Shown here piece by piece: positions 45,928 to 55,170 of a stretch of DNA of 64,000 bases. The stretch comes from CBDCZY01 sp965224745. GTDB lineage: Bacteria; Pseudomonadota; Gammaproteobacteria; Methylococcales; Methylomonadaceae. The stretch spans positions 434,001 to 498,000 of the forward strand of contig CBDCZY010000002.1 in assembly GCA_965224745.1 (NCBI GenBank). Reading direction: 5' to 3'. How positions within the stretch are numbered: position 1 is the stretch's first letter; every line of letters starts with the position of its first letter. The position numbers and the translations under genes are program-made. Below the pieces are notes generated by a model that saw only the letters and a list, made by a program, of their open reading frames with translations, made no database searches and was not told the origin of the DNA.

Positions 45928-46314
45928 ATGAAGTTTGCCATTCAAATTAATGCCAGCCCATATCAATCCGCTGCTGGCGAAACAGCCTATCAATTCGCAA
46001 TATCAGCCATTGCTACCGGCCACAAAATCTATCGAATTTTCTTTTATTACGATGGAATTTATCATGGCAACCACGATGCCTCGCCTCCCGAAGATGAAGT
46101 TAATTATACCAATCGTTGGCGGGACTTAGCCAAACAGTATTCAATCGATCTAGTTATATGCATCTCAGCGGCTCACAGAAGGGGCTTGTTGTGTGAAGAA
46201 GAGTTACAACGCCGTGGCGAACATAAAAACTCTTTAATGGAAGGGTTTCGTATTTCAGGGTTAGGTCAGTGGGTTGAAGCTGCATTGGAAGCTGATCGAG
46301 TGGTTATTTTTTAA
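45928..46314 (+). CDS. tusD: sulfurtransferase complex subunit TusD (128 aa)
   Basis: A DsrE-fold protein with the catalytic Cys in DLVICISAA (Cys 78, the same position as in E. coli TusD), and the C-terminal GLGQWVEAALEADRVVIF. TusD accepts persulfide sulfur in the relay that thiolates tRNA wobble uridine. tusC follows, but no tusB or tusE is nearby. The two genes lead a block with H4MPT genes; the operon link is by spacing only (15 bases to tusC). Confidence 0.85.
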   Translation: MKFAIQINASPYQSAAGETAYQFAISAIATGHKIYRIFFYYDGIYHGNHDASPPEDEVNYTNRWRDLAKQYSIDLVICISAAHRRGLLCEEELQRRGEHKNSLMEGFRISGLGQWVEAALEADRVVIF

Positions 46315-46329
46315 TACAGTCAATCACTG

Positions 46330-46686
46330 ATGAAACGCTTTTTATTTATCCTCGGTAAGGCGCCTTACGAAGGCCTTCATGTACAGGAAACTCTGGATAT
46401 GATTTTGGCCACAGCTGCGTTTGAACAATCAGTATCCCTATTATTTCTGGATCAAGCTGTATTCCAACTCAACAAAAACCAGCATCCGGGACATCAAGCT
46501 GTCAAAGAAACAGCTTCTATCTTTAAGTCATTACCGTTGTACGACGTGGAAAAAATTTATATTGAAACCGAATCGCTGGGTGCTTGTGGCCTTACTGAAG
46601 ATAACCTGATTCTCCCTGTGATATTGATTAATCGACAAGAAATTGCGTCGTTCATCGCTGAACATCAAGTGGTAATAAACCACTGA
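46330..46686 (+). CDS. tusC: sulfurtransferase complex subunit TusC (118 aa)
   Basis: DsrF-type protein beginning KRFLFILGKAPYEGLHVQET, with ILATAAFEQSVSLLFLDQAV and the C-terminal YIETESLGACGLTEDNLILP. TusC is a structural, non-catalytic DsrE-family subunit of the TusBCD complex. It is followed, after 13 bases, by the ATP-grasp gene instead of tusB. Confidence 0.85.
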   Translation: MKRFLFILGKAPYEGLHVQETLDMILATAAFEQSVSLLFLDQAVFQLNKNQHPGHQAVKETASIFKSLPLYDVEKIYIETESLGACGLTEDNLILPVILINRQEIASFIAEHQVVINH

Positions 46687-46699
46687 ATTAAATAAAGTT

Positions 46700-47845
46700 T
46701 TGCAAGAATTTTCAAACGTTAAAGTTTTATTGATCGCCAATTCTGGCAGAATGTTAGCGCAGTCTGCTCGTAAATCGGGATTAAACCCTTTAGTGATAGA
46801 CCGTTTCGGAGATCAAGATACCCAGGACTTAGCGAATGAAGTCCACCTAGTCAAATCCTTTGAACCGAAAGTTTTATTGCCGCTCATCACTGATATTCAA
46901 ACGAGAACAGGGGTAGTATGGCTTGTGCTGGGCAGCGGCTTAGAACCATACTACAAACAACTTTCGCCTGGTTTTGCATCTTTCCAAATCATCGGAAACT
47001 CCCTGGAAACGATGGCTAATTTAGTCAATAAACCTATTTTTTTCAAACAATTGGAAGCCTTATCAATTGACTTTCCTGAAGTGCGTTTCAGCCCCCCTCT
47101 TGAACCAACAGGCTGGTTAACGAAGCAGTACTACAGCGAAGGTGGAATGGGTGTAAAGCCATCCAGCAAAGAAAGTACGACTATGCTAAATCGTTATTGG
47201 CAGAAACAAATAACTGGAAGTCCCTTTTCAGCATTATTCTTAGCAGACCAGCATCAATGTATAAAAATGATCGGCTTTCAAACTCAATGGACGACTGCCA
47301 TCAATGCAGACCAACCATTCATGTTCAAAGGAGTTATTAATCAAACACCACTCACCGTAGAGCAACAAACAAAGATCCTGAGTTTGATAGAACGACTAAC
47401 CAAGCATTATTGTTTGGTAGGGTTGAACGGCTTGGACTTTATAGCCAATCAAGACGGCCTGATGCTTTTAGAAATAAACCCCAGACCTTCTGCCAGCTTA
47501 AACCTCTATGATGACGATTATCCGAACGGGCTGTTAGAGCAGCATTTTACTGCCTGCCGCCAGTTACTGACTGACTGCCCGTCTTTTGTTCCACAGCAAG
47601 TAAAGGCCTACCAGATTGTTTATGCAGATAAATCTATTCAAGTCCCCTATGATATGTCATGGCCTTCAGGCTCTAGAGACATTCCAAAACCCAGCAGTTT
47701 AATTGGTAAATATCAACCTATTTGCAGTATCATTGCCGCTGGAAAATCGTCTGAACATGTTGCGACGCAACTACAGAATAAAACGATCCAAATTTTGACA
47801 CAGTTAACCGGAGGACGGAAAAATGCAATACAAAGCCAGTGTTAA
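46700..47845 (+). CDS. ATP-grasp domain protein of the H4MPT gene cluster (381 aa)
   Basis: A TTG start (family start, MQEFSNVKVLLIANSGRM). The N-terminal domain resembles a pre-ATP-grasp Rossmann fold (VLLIANSGRMLAQSARKSGL), and the C-terminal ATP-grasp part has KQYYSEGGMGVKP (Gly-rich loop), GLNGLDFIANQDGLMLLEIN and the Mg-binding NPRPSAS end. Proteins like this occur next to mch in C1 gene clusters of methylotrophs, where they are thought to act in dephospho-tetrahydromethanopterin or related cofactor biosynthesis. The substrate is unknown. The end overlaps mch by 23 bases. Confidence 0.75.
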   Translation: MQEFSNVKVLLIANSGRMLAQSARKSGLNPLVIDRFGDQDTQDLANEVHLVKSFEPKVLLPLITDIQTRTGVVWLVLGSGLEPYYKQLSPGFASFQIIGNSLETMANLVNKPIFFKQLEALSIDFPEVRFSPPLEPTGWLTKQYYSEGGMGVKPSSKESTTMLNRYWQKQITGSPFSALFLADQHQCIKMIGFQTQWTTAINADQPFMFKGVINQTPLTVEQQTKILSLIERLTKHYCLVGLNGLDFIANQDGLMLLEINPRPSASLNLYDDDYPNGLLEQHFTACRQLLTDCPSFVPQQVKAYQIVYADKSIQVPYDMSWPSGSRDIPKPSSLIGKYQPICSIIAAGKSSEHVATQLQNKTIQILTQLTGGRKNAIQSQC

Positions 47846-48779
47846 TAAACTAAGCAAACCCTTAGTGACCCAACTTATCGATCAAGCCAATAAGCTTCGG
47901 GTTGCAATCCAACTTTTAGATAATGGCTGCACAATTATTGATGCGGGCATCAAAGTACCTGGCGGCATTGAGGCCGGTCGCATAATTGCTGAAATTTGTT
48001 TAGGTGGTATGGGTACCGTCAGCATAGCTCATAGCCCCTATACCAAAAACTGGCCATTATCTGTAAATGTTCATACGTCCAATCCTGTACTGGCTTGTTT
48101 AGGCAGCCAATATGCCGGCTGGAGTTTATCGCATGAAAAATTTTATGCGTTGGGATCAGGCCCTGCCAGAGCGTTATGTGTTAAAGAAGAACTTTTCAAG
48201 GAATTGGATTATAAAGACCAGTCTGATGAAACCGTGATCGTTATCGAAGGAGATAAAGTCCCTCCTCTGCCACTGATCGAAAAGATCGCCGCTGCCTGCC
48301 ACGTTGAACTCAAGAACTTAACCGTCATATTGACACCTACCAGCAGTCTGGCTGGTTGCGTCCAAGTGGTGGCAAGAGTTCTCGAAGTGGCGATGCATAA
48401 AGCTCATGAACTGCAATTTCCTTTGGAAAATATTGTCGATGGCAGCGGCAGCGCACCCATCTGCCCACCCCATCCAGATTTCATTAAAGCCATGGGCCGA
48501 ACCAATGACGCAATTTTGTTTGCCGGGCAAGTCCATTTATTCGTCAAAGGATCGGATGATGAAGCAGAAAAATTAGCCAATGAACTACCCAGTTCAACGT
48601 CCAAAGACTATGGGAAACCTTTCGCTGAAGTGTTTAAAGCATACGAGTACGATTTTTTTAAAATTGATGGCATGTTATTCAGCCCGGCCAGCGTTATTGT
48701 GACCACTGTCGATACTGGGAAAAGTTTTCATGCAGGAAAATTGGACGAAGCTTTACTCGCAAAATCATTTGGAGCATAG
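47823..48779 (+). CDS. mch: methenyltetrahydromethanopterin cyclohydrolase (318 aa)
   Basis: Converts methenyl-H4MPT to N5-formyl-H4MPT in formaldehyde oxidation. The protein is recognised by GIEAGRIIAEICLGGMGTVS, SVNVHTSNPVLACLGSQYAG, ALGSGPARALCVKEELF and SLAGCVQVVARVLEVAMHKAH, as in archaeal and methylotroph Mch. Length equals the usual 315-325. The overlap with the ATP-grasp gene indicates translational coupling, and a second ATP-grasp gene starts six bases after its stop. Confidence 0.93.
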   Translation: MQYKASVNKLSKPLVTQLIDQANKLRVAIQLLDNGCTIIDAGIKVPGGIEAGRIIAEICLGGMGTVSIAHSPYTKNWPLSVNVHTSNPVLACLGSQYAGWSLSHEKFYALGSGPARALCVKEELFKELDYKDQSDETVIVIEGDKVPPLPLIEKIAAACHVELKNLTVILTPTSSLAGCVQVVARVLEVAMHKAHELQFPLENIVDGSGSAPICPPHPDFIKAMGRTNDAILFAGQVHLFVKGSDDEAEKLANELPSSTSKDYGKPFAEVFKAYEYDFFKIDGMLFSPASVIVTTVDTGKSFHAGKLDEALLAKSFGA

Positions 48780-48784
48780 GCATT

Positions 48785-49705
48785 TTGGGTCGTATTGCCA
48801 TTATCACAGACGACCCCGGCTGGCATGGATCACAACTTCGTCAAGCATTTGCCAGCCGAGGTTACTCATCCGAATATACTTCACTGACCCAATGCCGTCT
48901 AAATATAATGGCTCAAGATCTGCCCGTTATGATGCCCGGATTCGAAACTCAATTACCCGATGCAGTATTCGTTCGAGGTGTTCCTGGCGGTTCTTTAGAA
49001 GAAGTAATTTTTTACCTGGATGTTCTACATGCTTTAAAAATAGTGGGAGTTCCCGTCTATAACGATGGAAGAATGATTGAGCGCAGTGTAGACAAAGCAA
49101 TGACCAGTTTATTACTAAAGAAACATAACATACCAACCCCATCCACATGGATCATTCGTGATCGTGATCAAGCATTAGACATTGCCGAAAACGAACTGCG
49201 TGCCAAACATCGTTTTGTAACTAAACCGCTTTTTGGCTCACAAGGCGAAGGGCTCAGACGCTTTGAGAAGATGACCGACTTGTTCTGGTTAGCCAGTCAT
49301 CATGGGATTTATTACCTTCAACGATTTATAGAGCAGCAACCCGAGGGTTTTTCCGATTGGCGGGTTTTTGTTATCAATGGCCAGGCCATTGCTGCAATGC
49401 AACGACAAGGTAAAACATGGCTCAATAATGTATCGAGAGGAGCTCGCTGTGTAGCTAGTCCTATTTCTGATCCGTTACGTCAATTAGCCGAAAAGTCTAC
49501 TCAGGCGTTAGCTATGGATTATGCAGGCGTCGATATCATCAGAGATCAAAAAGGTCATTATTGGGTCATTGAAATTAATAGCATTCCTGCTTGGAAGGGC
49601 CTGCAAAGTGTAACTACAATCAATCTAGCTCAACAATTAGTCGACGACTTCACAGACCGCTATTTACATCCTAATTCGCAAAAGTCTTCTTCCGCGTGCC
49701 TTTAA
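48785..49705 (+). CDS. RimK-like ATP-grasp ligase of the H4MPT cluster (306 aa)
   Basis: The TTG start leads to a RimK-type ATP-grasp protein: GRIAIITDDPGWHGSQLRQA, RGVPGGSLEEVIFYLDVLHA, the Gly-rich loop FVTKPLFGSQGEGLRRF, and DYAGVDIIRDQKGHYWVIEI followed by NSIPAWKGLQ (Mg-binding Asn/Glu). This class ligates amino acids to acid groups. In methanogens MptN/CofF-type relatives add glutamate to tetrahydromethanopterin or F420, so a role in pterin cofactor tailoring is plausible but not proven. It overlaps the next gene by ten bases. Confidence 0.75.
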   Translation: MGRIAIITDDPGWHGSQLRQAFASRGYSSEYTSLTQCRLNIMAQDLPVMMPGFETQLPDAVFVRGVPGGSLEEVIFYLDVLHALKIVGVPVYNDGRMIERSVDKAMTSLLLKKHNIPTPSTWIIRDRDQALDIAENELRAKHRFVTKPLFGSQGEGLRRFEKMTDLFWLASHHGIYYLQRFIEQQPEGFSDWRVFVINGQAIAAMQRQGKTWLNNVSRGARCVASPISDPLRQLAEKSTQALAMDYAGVDIIRDQKGHYWVIEINSIPAWKGLQSVTTINLAQQLVDDFTDRYLHPNSQKSSSACL

Positions 49706-50577
49706 ATAACGAAGTTGTTCGAGAACAGCTGATACAAGCTTACCTTAAAGCATGCGAGGTCGATGTCCTTGCATTCAAACCTGGTAATGTGAGCGTCTAT
49801 GTGGAGGGCCACGATATGACAGTTAATGACTTCCGGCTTAGCGCCAAAGTCAGCGCCGAACCCATCACCGACCCCGATTTATGTTTGGGAGAAAAAATTT
49901 TCCAAGCTGTCAAAGAAACTCAGGAGGCTGTTCATTGCAATACAAATTTAGGAATTATCTTATTAGCTGCTCCCTTAATCCAAGCAGGTCAAAACGCTGT
50001 TCAACAATCCAGGCCGTTACGAAAAGAACTATCTGAAGTTTTAACAGCAACGACCATTCGAGATGCAGAGTGGGCATTCCAAGCAATATCGCTCGCATCG
50101 CCCGGAGGACTAGGTACCGCCGACAATCATGATGTTCGAACGCAACCTGATGTGACGCTAGCCGCTGCTATGAATATGGCCGCTTTTAAAGATCGTATTG
50201 CATTTCAATATGCTTCTCATTATCAAGATATTTTTGATTTTGCAATTTTAAGGTATAATTCCTACTTCAATCGGTGGGGCAATGAAAATTGGGCAGCTGT
50301 CGCTGTATTTGTGGGCCTTCTTACTAAATATCCTGATAGTCATATCGAAAGAAAATATGGTACGAAATTCCGAAGGGAAGTATACATCGAGATGGTTTTA
50401 CTTGATAAAAAATTATCAAATACCCAACATCCACAACATTTGTTGCATGATCTTTATCGAGTAGATCAACGCTTTAAATCTTCGGGCATTAATCCAGGAA
50501 CAACAGCTGATTTAACAGTGGCAACATTGTTGGTTGCTAACCTGGAGCACCTCTTTAATAATCCTGTTGCTGAATAA
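49696..50577 (+). CDS. CitG-like (triphosphoribosyl-dephospho-CoA synthase family) protein (293 aa)
   Basis: A GTG start inside the end of the ATP-grasp gene. The family pattern is seen in EVDVLAFKPGNVSVYVEGHD (the KPGNVS motif), NTNLGIILLAAPLI, and SPGGLGTADNHDVRTQPDVT. Length is as in CitG/MdcB proteins. A CitG-like gene next to fae and mch is a regular feature of methylotrophs, where it is thought to participate in methanopterin cofactor synthesis by transferring a phosphoribosyl-type group. It is the last gene of the overlapping block; fae follows after 131 bases with its own leader. Confidence 0.8.
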   Translation: MPLNNEVVREQLIQAYLKACEVDVLAFKPGNVSVYVEGHDMTVNDFRLSAKVSAEPITDPDLCLGEKIFQAVKETQEAVHCNTNLGIILLAAPLIQAGQNAVQQSRPLRKELSEVLTATTIRDAEWAFQAISLASPGGLGTADNHDVRTQPDVTLAAAMNMAAFKDRIAFQYASHYQDIFDFAILRYNSYFNRWGNENWAAVAVFVGLLTKYPDSHIERKYGTKFRREVYIEMVLLDKKLSNTQHPQHLLHDLYRVDQRFKSSGINPGTTADLTVATLLVANLEHLFNNPVAE

Positions 50578-50708
50578 TGGCTTTATTAAAGTACCACCCA
50601 AGAAAAATTTTCCTCTAATACAATATTGGGGAAAGGTTTTTCTGGTGTAACCAAAATATTTAGTGATCTTTTACTTAATTCTTATATCCTTAGAGGAGAC
50701 AACTAAGC

Positions 50709-51218
50709 ATGGCAAAAATTACGAAAATGATGGTCGGCGAATCACTCATCGGCGATGGTAATGAAGTAGCGCATATTGATTTGATCATTGGCCCAAGCGG
50801 TTCAGCTGCAGAAACTGCGTTCGCTAACGGTTTAACCAATAACAAAGATGGTTTCACTAGTTTATTGGCTGTAGTTGCGCCAAATCTAATGTGTAAACCA
50901 GCAACATGTATGTTTAATAAAGTAACTATCAAGGGTGCAAAACAAGCCGTTCAAATGTTTGGCCCAGCACAACGTGGCGTCGCTTTGGCGGTTGCTGATA
51001 GTGTTGAAAATGGCACCATACCAGCCGACGAAGCTGATAACCTTTATCTCTCAGTCGGTGTATTCATTCATTGGTTAGCGGAAGATGACGCTAAAATTCA
51101 AGAATACAACTATAAAGCAACCAAAGAAGCTCTAGAACGTGCAGTTGCAGGTTCGCCAACCGCTTCCGAAGTAGTAAAAGCTAAAGGATCATCGTCACAC
51201 CCTTTTGCTTCGAGTTAA
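50709..51218 (+). CDS. fae: formaldehyde-activating enzyme (169 aa)
   Basis: Catalyses condensation of formaldehyde with tetrahydromethanopterin to methylene-H4MPT. Sequence MMVGESLIGDGNEVAHIDLI contains the catalytic His (residue 22), followed by IGPSGSAAETAFANGLTNNK, VAPNLMCKPATCMFNKVTIK and FGPAQRGVALAVADSVENGT, all invariant blocks of Fae. Length is standard. A strong agaggag ribosome site and a separate leader and terminator suggest abundant independent expression. Together with mch it shows that this organism oxidises formaldehyde by the H4MPT route. Confidence 0.97.
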   Translation: MAKITKMMVGESLIGDGNEVAHIDLIIGPSGSAAETAFANGLTNNKDGFTSLLAVVAPNLMCKPATCMFNKVTIKGAKQAVQMFGPAQRGVALAVADSVENGTIPADEADNLYLSVGVFIHWLAEDDAKIQEYNYKATKEALERAVAGSPTASEVVKAKGSSSHPFASS

Positions 51219-51241
51219 TTTAACTCGCAAACGAGTCATTA

Positions 51242-51268
51242 AAATACCCCTTGATTGGGGTATTTTTT
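51242..51268 (+). terminator. rho-independent terminator of fae
   Basis: aaatacccc and ggggtattt form a nine-pair stem with loop ttgatt, then a T-run. It starts 24 bases after the fae stop. Confidence 0.85.
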
Positions 51269-51286
51269 TGCCGGTTCACTTTTATA

Positions 51287-52586
51287 ATGCCCCAACAAAT
51301 CCAGACGAGAAATTAAAGAAATCTTATTCCAATTTAGTTACTATTTAAAGAAAATATTGGAGTATTTTAATGAGCAGAAAAAGAACAAGTTACAGCGCTG
51401 AGTTTAAAAGCAGATTAGTCTTAGAGGTCTTGAAAAATGAAAAGACACTGCAAGAAATAGCGAGTACGAATAACATCACGCCTAAAAACCTGCAAAACTG
51501 GAAAAAGATCTTCTTAGACAATGCGGAAATAGCGATGGAACCCGCCAAAGCAGTGAAAGAATATAAAGAGGAATTATTAGCAGCTCAAGAACAAAATGAG
51601 ATGCTGAGTAAGATCGTAGGCAAGATGACGGTTGAAAAGGAGTGGCTTGAAAAAAAGCTAAAAAGCTTGGGCTTATCTAATAAGAAACAACTGATAGAAC
51701 CCAAGCTTGATACTCTTTCGCTGACTCAGCAGTGTACTTTACTCGGCCTAAATAGAAGTAGCCTTTATTACAAAAATAGAGAAAACCCCAAGAAAAAAGA
51801 AATCAAAGCGCATATCAATCAAGTTTTTGAAGAGATACCCATTTATGGTGCAGCTAAAGTACACCAGCAATTACTTGAAGATGGATTTAAGGTCAGTTTA
51901 AATACGGTAGCAAGTTATCGGCAACAAATGGGGCTGAAAGCTGTTCTGGCGGTTAAACAGGTCAATACGACTGCGCCGATAAAAGAACATAAAAAATATG
52001 ACTATAAACTTCGAGGACTTGATATAACAGAGGCTAATCAAGTCTGGAGTACAGATATTACCTACATCAAAACAAAGGGCGGTATGGTTTATTTAGCCGC
52101 TATTATTGATTGGCACTCAAAGGCGGTGCTCTCCCACAGAATATCCAACACCATGGATTCCACATTAGTTGTCGATGTATTGGATGAGGCACTTGCACAC
52201 TATGGCACCCCTGAAATATTTAATACAGACCAAGGCAGTCAATATACCAGCGAAATTCATACCCAACGGCTAAAAAATAAAGGGATCACTATCTCAATGG
52301 ATGGAAAAGGCAGAGCGACTGATAATATTTGTATTGAACGATTCTGGCGCAGTGCAAAATGTGAACGTATTTATCTAAATGAATACGATTCAATCAACGC
52401 CTTACAAAAAGATGTTGATGATTATATTGAGTTTTATAATCACAGACGATTTCATGAAACATTAGATTATAAAAAACCAATGAAGGTGTATAAAGAAAGT
52501 ATTTTAGATAAAAATACGATGGATGTAGCCGCTTAATGATTAGGAATAAGATTTAAGGGAATATCTGTCTTGACTCTTTGGGTTGC
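51287..52586 (+). mobile_element. IS3-family element, 1300 bp, copy 2
   Basis: Identical in length and terminal sequence to 4673-5972. The outer flanks again read TATA on both sides (51283-51286, 52587-52590). It sits just behind the fae terminator without damaging a gene. Confidence 0.9.
51370..52536 (+). CDS. IS3-family transposase (single fused ORF, copy 2)
   Basis: Identical to the 388-residue protein of 4723-5889. The ATG follows tggagtatttta; family members begin with MSRKRTSYSAEFK. The DDE core is intact, so this copy can supply transposase for both. Confidence 0.9.
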   Translation: MSRKRTSYSAEFKSRLVLEVLKNEKTLQEIASTNNITPKNLQNWKKIFLDNAEIAMEPAKAVKEYKEELLAAQEQNEMLSKIVGKMTVEKEWLEKKLKSLGLSNKKQLIEPKLDTLSLTQQCTLLGLNRSSLYYKNRENPKKKEIKAHINQVFEEIPIYGAAKVHQQLLEDGFKVSLNTVASYRQQMGLKAVLAVKQVNTTAPIKEHKKYDYKLRGLDITEANQVWSTDITYIKTKGGMVYLAAIIDWHSKAVLSHRISNTMDSTLVVDVLDEALAHYGTPEIFNTDQGSQYTSEIHTQRLKNKGITISMDGKGRATDNICIERFWRSAKCERIYLNEYDSINALQKDVDDYIEFYNHRRFHETLDYKKPMKVYKESILDKNTMDVAA

Positions 52587-52846
52587 TATATACTTTCATA
52601 GTCTCTGTCGCAAAAACTGCACCCCTTTTTACGTCAACTAAAGCAGGTGCATATTCTGGCTCAACGTGAACACTGATTCTGATGCATCGTGAACACCTAT
52701 TCTGGTTCATAGTGAACGCTAATTCTGATTTGATGGTGAACACTTTTGCTGTTTTTCCAGAATCGGTGTTCACGATCAATCAGAATCCTTTCCACACATT
52801 GATTATTGTCCATTGCTAACCTACCTGATTTTAATTGGGACAGGTG

Positions 52847-54391
52847 ATGCCAACACAGAGAATATCAATGCGAAAATTACGCGAAGTACTACGACTTCGA
52901 TTACATGCTGACCTCAGCATGCGTCAGATCAGAGACAGTCTTAAATTAAGTCTGGGAGCCATACAAAAAGTCACCCGTAAAGCGGAAGAAATGGGGCTGG
53001 ATTGGAAAGCCATAGAGCAACTTGATGATCAACAACTGGCCGGTCAGTTTTATCCTGAATCGGATACCCGACCATCCGATCAATTTCAGTTGCCTAACTG
53101 GGTTGAGGTATACCAGGAACTTAAACGTAAAGGTGTGACTAAACTGCTGCTATGGGAAGAGTATACCCAGCACTACCCTAATCGCTGCTACAGTTACTCG
53201 CAATATTGCACGTTGTACCAAGACTGGCAAAAAAAACAAAGACGTTCCATGCGTCAAACCCACAAGGCTGGTGAAAAGCTGTTTGTAGATTATGCAGGTC
53301 AAACCGTGCCTATTGTCAGTAACAGCACAGGAGAAATCAAAACTGCTCAGATATTCGTTGCTGTTTTAGGCGCTTCCAATTACACCTTTTGTGAAGCGAC
53401 ATGGAGTCAAAAACTACCTGACTGGATTAACAGTCATGTCAGAGCTTTTAACTTCATCGGTGGCGTGCCTACGATGGTGGTTCCAGATAATTTGAAAAGT
53501 GCAGTCACTAAAGCCTGTCGTTATGATCCAGAAATCAATCCTTCTTACCAACAACTTGCCGCACATTATGGTACTGCACTAGTGCCTGCCAGACCGTTAA
53601 AACCCAAAGATAAAGCCAAGGCTGAAGTCGGTGTACAAATCATAGAACGCTGGATACTGGCCAGACTACGACACCATACTTTTTTCTCTTTGGAAGAATT
53701 AAACCACTGCATTAAAGCACTATTAGAAGAGGTGAATAATAAGCCGTTTAAACAGCTGAAAGGCTCACGACAACAATGGTTTGAATCCATAGATAAGCCC
53801 GCTCTCTTGCCGCTACCTAAGCAGACTTATCAATATACCGAGATTAAAACGGTCAAAGTCAATATTGATTATCATATTCGCTATGACGATCATTTTTACT
53901 CCGTTCCGCATCATCTGGTCGGTGAAAAGCTTGCGATTCATGCCAAAGAATATGTGATTGAGCTCTACTTCCACAACAAACGCATAACCAGCCACGCTAG
54001 AAAATATCATTCTGGCATGACCACCGTAGCAGAGCATATGCCTGTTAAACATGAAAAGCATCATCAGTGGACACCGGGTCGATTAATGGACTGGGCAAAA
54101 GACATCGGCGATGAAGTCTTGCTTTGGGTTAAAACGGTGCTTAATCAACGACAACATCCAGAGCAGGCTTATAGAGTCTGCCTGGGATTACTCAATCTCT
54201 CCCGAAGTTATCCTGCTGAACGATTAAATAAGGCGTGTTTGATTGCTAACAAAAACAACTTATACAAACTTAAACACATCAAAGATATTTTGCGGAGTAA
54301 TCAAGATCAATTACTGACAGAAAACAAAGAGTCGCTGCCTGCCTTGCCTCAAGCCCATAAAAACATCCGTGGCCCAGAAAGTTTTCACTAA
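52847..54391 (+). CDS. istA: IS21-family transposase IstA (second type, 514 aa)
   Basis: The ATG at 52847 (MPTQRISMRKLREVLRLRLH) follows ggacagg; a longer TTG start exists at 52835. An HTH region (LSMRQIRDSLKLSLGAIQKV) precedes the integrase core, with KLFVDYAGQTVPIVSNS (first Asp), TMVVPDNLKSAVTKACRYD (second Asp) and the Glu in PKDKAKAEVGVQIIERW. The C-terminal domain has YDDHFYSVPHHLVGEKLAIH, typical for IstA. istB follows after 23 bases. Confidence 0.88.
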   Translation: MPTQRISMRKLREVLRLRLHADLSMRQIRDSLKLSLGAIQKVTRKAEEMGLDWKAIEQLDDQQLAGQFYPESDTRPSDQFQLPNWVEVYQELKRKGVTKLLLWEEYTQHYPNRCYSYSQYCTLYQDWQKKQRRSMRQTHKAGEKLFVDYAGQTVPIVSNSTGEIKTAQIFVAVLGASNYTFCEATWSQKLPDWINSHVRAFNFIGGVPTMVVPDNLKSAVTKACRYDPEINPSYQQLAAHYGTALVPARPLKPKDKAKAEVGVQIIERWILARLRHHTFFSLEELNHCIKALLEEVNNKPFKQLKGSRQQWFESIDKPALLPLPKQTYQYTEIKTVKVNIDYHIRYDDHFYSVPHHLVGEKLAIHAKEYVIELYFHNKRITSHARKYHSGMTTVAEHMPVKHEKHHQWTPGRLMDWAKDIGDEVLLWVKTVLNQRQHPEQAYRVCLGLLNLSRSYPAERLNKACLIANKNNLYKLKHIKDILRSNQDQLLTENKESLPALPQAHKNIRGPESFH

Positions 54392-54414
54392 TAGAATGAC
54401 AAGCGAGATTAATT

Positions 54415-55170
54415 ATGTTGGAACAAACCATAACACAACTCAGGCAGCTGAAATTATCAGGCATGGCTAATGCATTGGTTAGCCAGATAGAACAGCCTAA
54501 TACCTATGAAGGATTACCCTTTGAGGAACGGCTGCAATTATTAGCGGATAGTGAATATCAAGACAGAGAAAATAGAAAACAGCAGCGCTTACTCAAAGCC
54601 GCTAAATTAAAACTGGCAGCCAACAGCAATGCCATTGATTATCAGCATCCCAGAGGACTGAAACAATCCATGATGGCTTCACTGTTACATTGCGATTGGC
54701 TGAATAAATCACAAAACATACTCATTACTGGGCCTTGTGGCAGCGGTAAAACCTATATTGCTTGTGCGTTGGGACATACTGCCTGTATGAAAGGCTATAG
54801 CGTGAAATATTACCGACTGTCACGGTTAATGCTGGAACTCACTCAGGCAAAAGCAGATGGAACTTACAGCAAGGCTCTACAAACATTAGCCAAACTGGAT
54901 TGTCTGATTATAGACGATTGGGGGCTTGAGCCATTAAAAGCAGCACAACGTAATGATTTAATGGAAATTATGGATGATCGTTACGAAAGTGCATCCACCA
55001 TTATGATCAGTCAATTACCTACGGATCAATGGTATCAATCTATTGGTGACAATACACTGGCTGATGCTATTTTGGATCGGCTCATGCACAACGCACATCG
55101 CATCAAATTAAAAGGAGAATCTATGCGAAAAACACAGTCAAATTTGACTGATGGTGAACACTTAGGGTAA
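54415..55170 (+). CDS. istB: IS21-family helper ATPase IstB (second type, 251 aa)
   Basis: AAA+ protein with N-terminal IstB domain (LRQLKLSGMANALVSQIEQP), Walker A ITGPCGSGKTYIACALG and Walker B CLIIDDWGLEPLK, and a C-terminal end LMHNAHRIKLKGESMRK. Assists the upstream IstA in target selection. Confidence 0.9.
   Translation: MLEQTITQLRQLKLSGMANALVSQIEQPNTYEGLPFEERLQLLADSEYQDRENRKQQRLLKAAKLKLAANSNAIDYQHPRGLKQSMMASLLHCDWLNKSQNILITGPCGSGKTYIACALGHTACMKGYSVKYYRLSRLMLELTQAKADGTYSKALQTLAKLDCLIIDDWGLEPLKAAQRNDLMEIMDDRYESASTIMISQLPTDQWYQSIGDNTLADAILDRLMHNAHRIKLKGESMRKTQSNLTDGEHLG

Noticed and set aside
52660..52770. CRISPR-like array: repeated gaacac-attctg units
   Set aside because: The units are the tandem terminal repeats of the IS21-family element, differ in spacing, and have counterparts at the other end of the same element.
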